Below, in pieces: positions 1 through 5,288 of a stretch of DNA of 5,288 nucleotides. Source of the stretch: an uncultured Rickettsiales bacterium (lineage in GTDB: Bacteria; Pseudomonadota; Alphaproteobacteria; Rickettsiales; Deianiraeaceae); contig CAMNMI010000061.1 of NCBI GenBank assembly GCA_946544555.1, forward strand, positions 1-5,288. The letters are read 5' to 3'. The translations under genes were made by a program, and so were the position numbers. The notes below the pieces were generated by a model. The model had not been told where the DNA came from, searched no databases, and was given only the letters and a program-made list of their open reading frames with translations. Every line of letters starts with the position of its first letter. The stretch's first letter is position 1.

Positions 1-291
1 GCTCACACAGGGGTTGCGGGCAGCACAACAATCGGTTATGGCTGCATGATTGGTGGCAAAGTCGGCATTGCAGGACACATAAAAATTGGCAATCAGTGTA
101 TTGTTTATGCATCAAGCAACATTTCAAAAAGCTTTCCAGATGGCTCAAAGATTATCGGCACACCGGGCGAGCATTACAGTCAATGGGTGAAAAGTTATGC
201 AATGATACAGGGATTTATCAAGCGCCATGGGGTTAATAAAAAATCCAAAAAGCCAAAAGGATTGATGTCATTTTTGCTGCGAAAGAAGTAA
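1..291 (+). CDS. lpxD: UDP-3-O-acylglucosamine N-acyltransferase LpxD, 3' end only
   Basis: The reading frame is open from the first base, so this is the last 96 residues of a gene that begins outside the window; the internal ATG at 46 is not the start. LpxD adds the N-linked 3-hydroxyacyl chain to UDP-3-O-acylglucosamine from acyl-ACP, the third step of lipid A synthesis, in the cytoplasm. The visible part has hexapeptide-repeat coils (VAGSTTIG, CMIGGKVGIAGHIKIG) of a left-handed beta-helix. The His in IAGHIKIG aligns with E. coli LpxD H276; the main catalytic His (H239) would lie just upstream of the window. Then comes the LpxD-like exit from the helix (SKSFPDGSKIIGTPGEHYSQW), with the Pro...His..Trp spacing common in this family, and a Lys-rich tail ending LLRKK. 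The next gene follows after 12 bases on the same strand, so co-transcription is likely. LpxA and other hexapeptide acyltransferases are less likely because of the PDGS...GTP...W pattern. Confidence 0.92.
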   Translation, partial: AHTGVAGSTTIGYGCMIGGKVGIAGHIKIGNQCIVYASSNISKSFPDGSKIIGTPGEHYSQWVKSYAMIQGFIKRHGVNKKSKKPKGLMSFLLRKK

Positions 292-303
292 AGTAGTTTT
301 GAG

Positions 304-2334
304 ATGGTAGGAAGCATTAATAAGACAGGAAGATTGTTTTTATTTTTAGCAACGGCATTTGCATTCCTCTCACAAACCAAGATTTCCAAGGCTGATTTAT
401 TCGGTGAATGTGGAATAAAAGGTGATGACATTGAGAACATTAAATACATACTGCGTGAGGGAAACAGTCGTGCAATTCCAGCAAGAATAGATGATTTGCC
501 AACGGAAAGTCTCAGGAAAGCCATGTATTTACTGCTTTTCTACCGCGACATGAAGAAGTCAGGATTTTACATGAATGACGATGCAATAGATATAATTGGA
601 TTTGAGAACATTGCAAAAATCAGCGGCTTCAAGAACAGGGTTTTGAACTATTTGATAAATAACAAATTGTCCACGAGCGAGCTTGAAAAGTATATCTCTA
701 CAATGAGATTGAATGACATTGAGAAGGTCAATTTGCTAATCAACAAACGGGTGGATTGGGATGATTTTTCTGACGAATTCAAAGAGGATTTTATCAGAAA
801 AGCGCTGAGCTACGAGGTGATAAATTATGATATTATTAATGAATTAGCTCGTATGCATAAGGGCATGGTTAATGATAATTTGTTAATGCATCAGGTGCGT
901 CTGCGACTGTATCACAACAACCTCACAAACATCTATCGCGTAGTTGATATGATGAGCAAATCTTCGTCAAAAGAGCATGCACAAAAGCTGTTGGAGTTCT
1001 ATCAAAAAGTGAATAAGAGAACTGAAAAAACTATAACTGTTGGCAAGGGCAAGAACAAGAAAACCAAGACAATTTCGTCTGGAATGACAGCATCGCAAGT
1101 CAATGACGTGTGTGTAAAAATGGCACATTACGATGAATACATTGATCTCTACTGCATGAATAGATACACAAGGACGCACAAAAACTCCGATGATTATCTA
1201 ATCAAGATGCTTAACGAAAACCACAACCCGACATTCTTGCCGGCCCAGTGGATAAAATATCGCTCGCGCATTGCAAGGGAGGCCATCAACAAAAACAGCA
1301 ACCTCAAAGGCGGATATGAGGTTATTGCAAATGCAGGTGAATTGCGCGGAGAACCATTCTACACGCAGGCATTTTTAGCCGGTTTGCTGGCGTATATCAG
1401 GGGTGATTACAAAAATGCGGCGCGCCATTTCGGAGATGCAACCGACAACTCTGTCTATGCCGAGAGCAATGCGAAAGCGGCTTACTGGCTGGGTATAGCG
1501 CACAAGCATTTGGGAAATTCAAAATCAGCAAAACAAGCATTTGAACAGAGCGCAACGCACGTATTTACGATGTATGGCCAGTTGGCAGCAGAAGAGCTTG
1601 GGCTTGACCCGGTCAAGGAAATCACAAGAAAGTTTGCCTCGTTCAAGGGCTCCAAAAGCTTACTGTGCCGTGATGTTGTCTTCTTGGCAGGATATATTGA
1701 TCAAAAGTTTGGATATATCAAAAATCTGTCACCAATACTGATTAGCTACATCCAGAACAGAGATAACACAGATCAAAGGGTTTATATGGCTCTAAAAGTG
1801 TTTGAGAAAGAGCTCAGTCGTTCAAGTGCGATTACAGCAGGGATGTATGCACTGCGCCGTGATGTTGCGACAAAGCATTTGAGCTTCCCGCAGAGTGAAG
1901 GAAACAGCGACAATTTGGTTAATGCAATTATCAAAAAGGAGACAAATTTCAAGAAAGTCATTGGTGGCAAGGGCGAACGCGGACTGATGCAGATTATGCC
2001 TTCAACGGCATCTTTTTTAGCAAAGGAAATGGGGGTTAGATTGGATTTAAACCGTCTGTTGATAGATGAAAAATATAATGTCGGCTTTGGAAAATACTAC
2101 ATTGACAGCTTGTTGGATAGATATGGCGGGCATAAAATCTTGGCTTTATCAGCTTATAATGCTGGGCCGCTTAATGTTGACAAGTGGATTATTCGCAACG
2201 GCGATTTGAGGAATATGGATAGCAATGAGGAGGTTGTAGCGTGGATTGAGAAGATACCATTTGAGTTCACTCGCAGCTATGCAACACACATTCTTGGTTC
2301 TGAAATGGTCTATGAGGCAGTGGAGAGTGAGTAG
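304..2334 (+). CDS. slt: Soluble lytic murein transglycosylase (Slt70-like), secreted
   Basis: This enzyme cleaves the MurNAc-GlcNAc bond of peptidoglycan in the periplasm, forming 1,6-anhydro-MurNAc ends. The 676 residues are close to E. coli Slt (about 645). Residues 1-30 look like a Sec signal peptide: K7/R10, a hydrophobic core 11-22, and probable cleavage after S-K-A30. Residues 31-430 are mostly helical, as in the Slt superhelical U-domain, with a TPR-like stretch at 350-430 that carries the family signatures FLAGLLAYIRGDY, AAYWLG (392-397) and YGQLAAEEL (424-432). The C-terminal SLT domain (about 536-665) has catalytic Glu E546, GLMQIMPSTA (560-569) and SAYNAG (616-621). Oddities: E546 is followed by Thr where most homologues have Ser, the late IPFxETR motif reads IPFEFTR (651-657), and there is a Lys-rich segment at 246-256. 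The start at 304 is chosen because it gives the signal peptide; no Shine-Dalgarno is evident. It lies 12 bases after lpxD, probably in the same operon. Confidence 0.93.
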   Translation: MVGSINKTGRLFLFLATAFAFLSQTKISKADLFGECGIKGDDIENIKYILREGNSRAIPARIDDLPTESLRKAMYLLLFYRDMKKSGFYMNDDAIDIIGFENIAKISGFKNRVLNYLINNKLSTSELEKYISTMRLNDIEKVNLLINKRVDWDDFSDEFKEDFIRKALSYEVINYDIINELARMHKGMVNDNLLMHQVRLRLYHNNLTNIYRVVDMMSKSSSKEHAQKLLEFYQKVNKRTEKTITVGKGKNKKTKTISSGMTASQVNDVCVKMAHYDEYIDLYCMNRYTRTHKNSDDYLIKMLNENHNPTFLPAQWIKYRSRIAREAINKNSNLKGGYEVIANAGELRGEPFYTQAFLAGLLAYIRGDYKNAARHFGDATDNSVYAESNAKAAYWLGIAHKHLGNSKSAKQAFEQSATHVFTMYGQLAAEELGLDPVKEITRKFASFKGSKSLLCRDVVFLAGYIDQKFGYIKNLSPILISYIQNRDNTDQRVYMALKVFEKELSRSSAITAGMYALRRDVATKHLSFPQSEGNSDNLVNAIIKKETNFKKVIGGKGERGLMQIMPSTASFLAKEMGVRLDLNRLLIDEKYNVGFGKYYIDSLLDRYGGHKILALSAYNAGPLNVDKWIIRNGDLRNMDSNEEVVAWIEKIPFEFTRSYATHILGSEMVYEAVESE

Positions 2335-2437
2335 TTTGTGCTGCCCGAGGCTATGTCTTTGCGGTTTGTATTTCGCTTCGCACCACGCAACAAAAAACCT
2401 TGAATTTTAAAAAATACATGCATATTCTGCCAGAAAT
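2335..2437. other. Intergenic gap between the transglycosylase and exporter genes
   Basis: These 103 bases hold no credible gene. The first 60 bases are richer in G+C than the rest and contain short dyads (TTGCG...CGCAA at 2359-2390, and GGCAG at 2316-2320 with CTGCC at 2341-2345 across the stop). None is followed by a T-run, so I do not call a rho-independent terminator. The last 35 bases are AT-rich and hold a weak promoter candidate, listed separately. Confidence 0.5.
2400..2428 (+). promoter_or_regulatory. Weak sigma70-like promoter candidate before the exporter
   Basis: TTGAAT (2400-2405) and TATTCT (2423-2428) are separated by 17 bases; each matches four of six consensus positions. Transcription would begin around 2435, almost at the ATG at 2438, giving a leaderless or nearly leaderless mRNA. 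No Shine-Dalgarno precedes that ATG, which is consistent but not proof. In AT-rich DNA such matches arise often by chance, and read-through from the upstream gene would also serve. Confidence 0.3.
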
Positions 2438-4396
2438 ATGAAAAAAAAGTCTGAAAAAAATGACAAAAAACAAAAACCAGGTTTTATCGCAACATTGAAA
2501 CCATTTAAAAGGTTGTTTAAAGAAAGTGTCAGGAAATATCTTGGACGTCTTGTTATTGCCGGGCTGTTAATGATTATTGTTGCAGTTTGCACATCGGTTG
2601 TAGCATACATTGTAGGTCCAACAATCAATAAAGTATTCTTAAACAAAGAAACAGATTTGCTCCTGCCAATATGTCTACTGACAGTATTTGTCTACCTTGT
2701 CAAAACAGTCAGCACATACATCCAAAACATAATATTGAAAAGTGTTTGCACGCTCGTGACGACTGATTTGTGTGTCAGCATGTTTGCAAAAATCATCAAA
2801 TTGCCAATGAAGGAAATCCATAAAATGACAAATGGGAAGCTGTTGACGCTTTTTTTAACTGACATAAACAGAGTAGGAAACTCAATTAGCGAGCTATTTG
2901 TGACAACATTACGCGATGTGCTGATTTGCGCGTTCCTCCTTGGTGTGGTATTCTACAATGACTGGTTCCTTGCGGTTGTTGCGTTTATCCTCTATCCATT
3001 TGTCCTGATGCCAATAGCGAGGTTGTCAAAAAAGCTCAAACAAGATTCCAACAGCGGAATGAAAAATGCACAAGTTATCACTGCCAAGTTTAATGATGTA
3101 TTTAACGGTTTAAAGACAATAAAATCATACAACGCTGAACGCATTGAGGAGCGCAACATGAGGCGCCTTCTTCTCAAAAGGACAAGAATAAGTTTGAGTT
3201 TTATACGGCGTTCAGTTATGGGTTCACCGCTTATGGAAATGGTGAGTGGAACATCTGTTGCACTGGTGATTTTCATTGGTGGATATAGAATTATCAATGG
3301 CACATGCGATGTTGGTAAGTTTTTCTCATTCTTCACGGCTTTGCTGATGTTCCTGCGCCCAACAAAGTCGCTGTCGGGAATAAATGCTAAAATCCAAGAA
3401 TGCGTGAACTCACTTGACCGTATTTATGATTTCATGGATAATGTCTGCACAGAGGAACTAATAGAGGGGTCAAAACCATCAATGGAGGATGCAATAATAA
3501 AGTTTGAAAATGTGTGTTTTGACTATTACTACGAGCCAAAAACAATTCAGGATGTGTTTGGTGCTGATGACAAAAGACAGGAGGAAGAAGCGGAAGATAA
3601 AGATGATACGTTCGCAATAGTGGCAAAGAATATTAATGAAAAGAAGAGGTCAAAGTATAAAATTGCAAAAATCCTTGAGGAAGAAGAACAAAACCAAACA
3701 TTTGCAACACTAAATGACATTAATATTGAGATAAAACCACATTCAAAGGTTGCGTTTGTTGGGTCATCTGGGTGCGGAAAATCCACGCTTGTCAACCTGC
3801 TGATGAAGTTGTATGAATATAGTAAAGGGAAGATTTCCATCAACGGAGTTGACATCAAGGATATTAGTACGAAGTATTTGCGTAAGAATATTGCTTACAT
3901 CGGTCAGGACAACTTCCTGTTTGATGACACAATTCGTAATAATATATTGTACGGCACAGCAGCCAACACGGTTGACAGTGATACATTGGAACGTGCTGTT
4001 GAGCTGGCACAAATCAATTTCCTGGAACAAGAGCGCAAAGGTATTGACGCAAAAGTAGGGTGCAGTGGCTCATTGTTGTCGCTGGGACAAAGACAGAGAA
4101 TAGCTATTGCACGCGCAATTGTAAAGGATGCACCAATTGTAATTCTTGACGAAGCCACTTCCGCCCTTGATGCTTCAACTGAACATGCAATAAGAGATGT
4201 CGTCTTCAATGACATGGCTGACAAAACAGCAATCATTATCGCACATCGCCTGTCAACAATAGTGAACTGCGACATGATTTATGTCATGAACGAAGGAAAA
4301 ATTGTGGATCATGGCACACATACTGAACTGCTATCACATAACGGTATTTACAAAGATCTTTGGCAGAATTTGAATGATAGTAAGGAGGTAAAGTAA
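2438..4396 (+). CDS. MsbA-like ABC exporter, fused permease and ATPase (half-transporter)
   Basis: This is a homodimer-type inner-membrane exporter of 652 residues. After a Lys-rich cytoplasmic start, six hydrophobic segments lie near 38-59, 75-96, 152-171, 176-197, 264-286 and 293-313. The ATPase domain from about 350 has A-loop FDY (Y363), Walker A GSSGCGKST (442-450), Q-loop Q490, signature LSLGQ (547-551), Walker B IVILDE (567-572, catalytic E572), D-loop SALD (575-578) and H-loop H603, so it should be active. Proximity to lpxD makes lipid A-core flipping (MsbA) the best guess, but substrate cannot be read from sequence and other lipid or peptide exporters are possible. Odd points: about 54 extra, highly charged residues at 368-421 between the A-loop and Walker A, where E. 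coli MsbA has about 25 residues in total; and an X-loop reading VGCSG (540-544) instead of the usual VGERG. It is longer than typical MsbA (about 580) mainly because of this insertion. The ATG at 2438 is the only sensible start; the next Met, M45, falls inside the first membrane segment. Confidence 0.93.
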   Translation: MKKKSEKNDKKQKPGFIATLKPFKRLFKESVRKYLGRLVIAGLLMIIVAVCTSVVAYIVGPTINKVFLNKETDLLLPICLLTVFVYLVKTVSTYIQNIILKSVCTLVTTDLCVSMFAKIIKLPMKEIHKMTNGKLLTLFLTDINRVGNSISELFVTTLRDVLICAFLLGVVFYNDWFLAVVAFILYPFVLMPIARLSKKLKQDSNSGMKNAQVITAKFNDVFNGLKTIKSYNAERIEERNMRRLLLKRTRISLSFIRRSVMGSPLMEMVSGTSVALVIFIGGYRIINGTCDVGKFFSFFTALLMFLRPTKSLSGINAKIQECVNSLDRIYDFMDNVCTEELIEGSKPSMEDAIIKFENVCFDYYYEPKTIQDVFGADDKRQEEEAEDKDDTFAIVAKNINEKKRSKYKIAKILEEEEQNQTFATLNDINIEIKPHSKVAFVGSSGCGKSTLVNLLMKLYEYSKGKISINGVDIKDISTKYLRKNIAYIGQDNFLFDDTIRNNILYGTAANTVDSDTLERAVELAQINFLEQERKGIDAKVGCSGSLLSLGQRQRIAIARAIVKDAPIVILDEATSALDASTEHAIRDVVFNDMADKTAIIIAHRLSTIVNCDMIYVMNEGKIVDHGTHTELLSHNGIYKDLWQNLNDSKEVK

Positions 4397-4418
4397 TCAC
4401 TTTGGGCTTTTAACTCCT
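4383..4418. terminator. Imperfect inverted repeat across the convergent stop codons, possible bidirectional terminator
   Basis: AGGAGGTAAAG (4383-4393) can pair with CTTTTAACTCCT (4407-4418): five pairs, one G-A mismatch, four pairs, a bulged T, then one more pair. The loop of 13 bases (4394-4406) contains both stop codons, TAA of the exporter and TGA of the HAD gene on the other strand. There are no intergenic bases here, so any termination signal must lie within coding sequence. Neither side is followed by a clear T-run, so this is not a canonical intrinsic terminator. The left arm also resembles a strong Shine-Dalgarno sequence, but no rightward gene follows it. Confidence 0.4.
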
Positions 4419-5122
4419 GTATCAGCCAAATATGCATCAATACCAAAGTCTTTTGCGCCCTTTATATCAGTATTCACGTTGTCTCCAATGGCAATGATTT
4501 TGCTTTTGTCAGTAATTCCAGATACTTCAAGCGCATATTCATAAATACGTTTGTATGGTTTGCCGTAGTAAATTACCTCACCGCCGATAAGCTCATAGTA
4601 TTTTCCTAAAAAACCAGTCACGGGGATAATCAAATTACCTCTAACCGTGCAGATGTCTGGGTTTAAACAAAGCGCTGGTTTATTCTGTAATTTTGCTTGC
4701 CCGAGCAATAAAAAAGGTTTTTCGCTTATTGCATCATTACTGCCAGCAATAACAACAAAATCAGCCTCATCAACAGAACAAACAACATCGCAGCCAAATT
4801 GTTCTATTTCATATTTATCAACTATTTTAAATAACTTTTTGTTGGCAAATTTACCATGTTGTAAGTCATATGCAAACACATCTCCGCTTGTAATAATGCC
4901 GTCATATAACTCGCTTGGCAAATTCATATCACTCATAACTTTTTGGGCATAATCTGCTTTTTTATCAAAATTACTAAACAAATAAATTTTTTTTTCTTTA
5001 CTTTTGATTTCTGTAAGTGTATCAACTATACCATCGTAAAGCTTTCTGCCATCATGCACTGTACCCCAGAGGTCAACTAAAAACAAATCGTATTTTTCAA
5101 CATCAAGATTTGTCCAAATCAT
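4397..5122 (-). CDS. Class IIA HAD-superfamily hydrolase (TIGR01459-like)
   Basis: This is a cytoplasmic HAD-fold protein of 241 residues, close to the usual length of this subfamily. Motif I is DLWGTVHDG (17-25): nucleophile D17 is present, but the Asp two residues on, the usual general acid, is replaced by W19, as I recall is characteristic of the D-x-W-G subfamily. Motif II is LFSN with S50. The class IIA cap lies between motifs II and III. Motif III is GKPYKRIYEYA with K188, and motif IV is IAIGDNVNTDIKGAK with D214 and D219. The sequence is NagD/PGP-like, so a small phosphorylated metabolite is the probable substrate, but which one is unknown and activity is uncertain given W19. It is transcribed toward the exporter and the stop codons abut. 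A candidate promoter with TTGACA lies upstream, and the ATG has no Shine-Dalgarno. The gene looks more AT-rich than its neighbours, chiefly in its 5' half. Confidence 0.9.
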   Translation of the reverse strand: MIWTNLDVEKYDLFLVDLWGTVHDGRKLYDGIVDTLTEIKSKEKKIYLFSNFDKKADYAQKVMSDMNLPSELYDGIITSGDVFAYDLQHGKFANKKLFKIVDKYEIEQFGCDVVCSVDEADFVVIAGSNDAISEKPFLLLGQAKLQNKPALCLNPDICTVRGNLIIPVTGFLGKYYELIGGEVIYYGKPYKRIYEYALEVSGITDKSKIIAIGDNVNTDIKGAKDFGIDAYLADTGVKSPK

Positions 5123-5139
5123 AAAACAACAATTTTGCT

Positions 5140-5166
5140 TTTATAAAATAAATTTGTAATTGTCAA
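5140..5166 (-). promoter_or_regulatory. Candidate promoter of the HAD hydrolase gene
   Basis: Read on the minus strand, a perfect TTGACA (5166-5161) is followed after 15 bases by TATAAA (5145-5140), or after 17 bases by the poorer TAAAAG (5143-5138). Transcription would begin around 5132, about 10 bases before the ATG at 5122, so the leader would be very short. The 15-base spacing is tight for sigma70, which lowers confidence. The -35 box overlaps that of the rightward promoter. Confidence 0.5.
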
Positions 5167-5187
5167 TAAAATTTAAAATATTATAAT
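5160..5187 (+). promoter_or_regulatory. Sigma70-type promoter for the rightward partial gene
   Basis: TTGTCA (5160-5165, five of six consensus positions) and a perfect TATAAT (5182-5187) are separated by 16 bases. This is the best promoter match in the window. Transcription would begin around 5194-5195, six or seven bases before the ATG at 5201. The -35 box shares five bases with the TTGACA box of the opposing promoter, so the two could compete for RNA polymerase. Confidence 0.6.
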
Positions 5188-5200
5188 CGCATGTGTAGCG

Positions 5201-5288
5201 ATGGTAAAACATATACAACCGACAGTAAAAAATGGAAAAAGAAATGAACCAAGTTTAGGACAATTAGTTGCACAAGCTAAAAGTTTAG
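5201..5288 (+). CDS. Start of an unidentified gene, cut by the window end
   Basis: An open frame runs from the ATG at 5201 to the last base with no stop, giving 29 residues that begin MVKHIQPTVKNGKRNE and continue with a segment like GQLVAQAKSL. The start is basic and polar with no signal peptide; the later part could begin an amphipathic helix. I do not recognise the family. Support for a real gene is its position just after a strong promoter match and divergent from the HAD gene. Against it are the short length and the lack of a ribosome binding site. The frame is closed by TAA at 5174-5176 upstream, so 5201 is the only ATG available. Confidence 0.4.
   Translation, partial: MVKHIQPTVKNGKRNEPSLGQLVAQAKSL

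Noticed and set aside
46..291. Separate small protein starting at ATG 46
   Set aside because: The same frame is open to base 1 and encodes further hexapeptide-repeat residues (VAGSTTIG), so this ATG is internal to lpxD.
397..411. Lipoprotein processing at Cys36 of the transglycosylase
   Set aside because: The residues before the Cys (LFGEC) do not form a lipobox, and the Cys lies beyond the hydrophobic core; signal peptidase I cleavage after SKA30 fits better.
2359..2400. Rho-independent terminator after the transglycosylase
   Set aside because: The possible stems are short with long loops, and an A-rich stretch rather than a T-run follows on the plus strand.
3904..4275. Minus-strand reading frame of 123 codons inside the exporter
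   Set aside because: It lies antisense to the conserved ATPase motifs, shows no recognisable domain, and is a shadow of the constrained coding strand.
4382..4388. Shine-Dalgarno for a rightward gene after the exporter
   Set aside because: The only near start codon, TTG at 4403, meets an in-frame TAA two codons later, and the region is coding on the minus strand; the sequence is better explained as a hairpin arm.
4647..4952. Plus-strand reading frame of 101 codons opposite the HAD gene
   Set aside because: It is antisense to a clear HAD domain with all motifs in the minus frame, and its predicted protein has no recognisable features.
5191..5247. Eighteen-codon reading frame starting at ATG 5191
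   Set aside because: It begins at or before the predicted transcription start, has no ribosome binding site, and is overlapped by the open frame from 5201; nothing but its start and stop supports it.
1..5288. Mobile element, CRISPR array, tRNA or rRNA
   Set aside because: No terminal inverted repeats, transposase or integrase motifs, spaced direct repeats, or cloverleaf or rRNA-like sequence could be seen on either strand.

Overview
The window looks like chromosomal sequence from an AT-rich Gram-negative bacterium, most likely an alphaproteobacterium. An lpxD gene and an MsbA-type ABC exporter imply a lipopolysaccharide outer membrane. The Slt70-like transglycosylase has the linker and TPR-like sequences typical of alphaproteobacterial Slt proteins. 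The minus-strand gene matches the class IIA HAD subfamily with a D-x-W-G motif I (TIGR01459 type), which I associate with alphaproteobacteria. The assignment is from motif recall, not a search.

Layout: positions 1-291 hold the 3' end of lpxD (left-handed beta-helix plus C-terminal tail). After 12 bases comes a complete gene for a secreted soluble lytic murein transglycosylase (304-2334). After about 100 bases comes a complete fused TMD-NBD ABC exporter (2438-4396). These three run rightward and form an envelope-biogenesis cluster: lipid A acylation, peptidoglycan cleavage, and probable lipid A or other lipid export. A class IIA HAD hydrolase (4397-5122) runs leftward, and its stop codon abuts the exporter stop with no bases between. 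An imperfect inverted repeat straddles the two stops. The last 166 bases are a divergent promoter region, with overlapping -35 boxes for the HAD gene and for a rightward reading frame that leaves the window at its end.

The gene content is mostly housekeeping; I see no mobile element, CRISPR array, RNA gene or defence system. The most unusual features are a charged insertion of roughly 54 residues inside the exporter's nucleotide-binding domain between the A-loop and Walker A, a changed X-loop in the same domain, two substitutions in otherwise conserved transglycosylase motifs, the hairpin spanning the convergent stops, and starts that lack Shine-Dalgarno sequences and lie very close to candidate -10 boxes.
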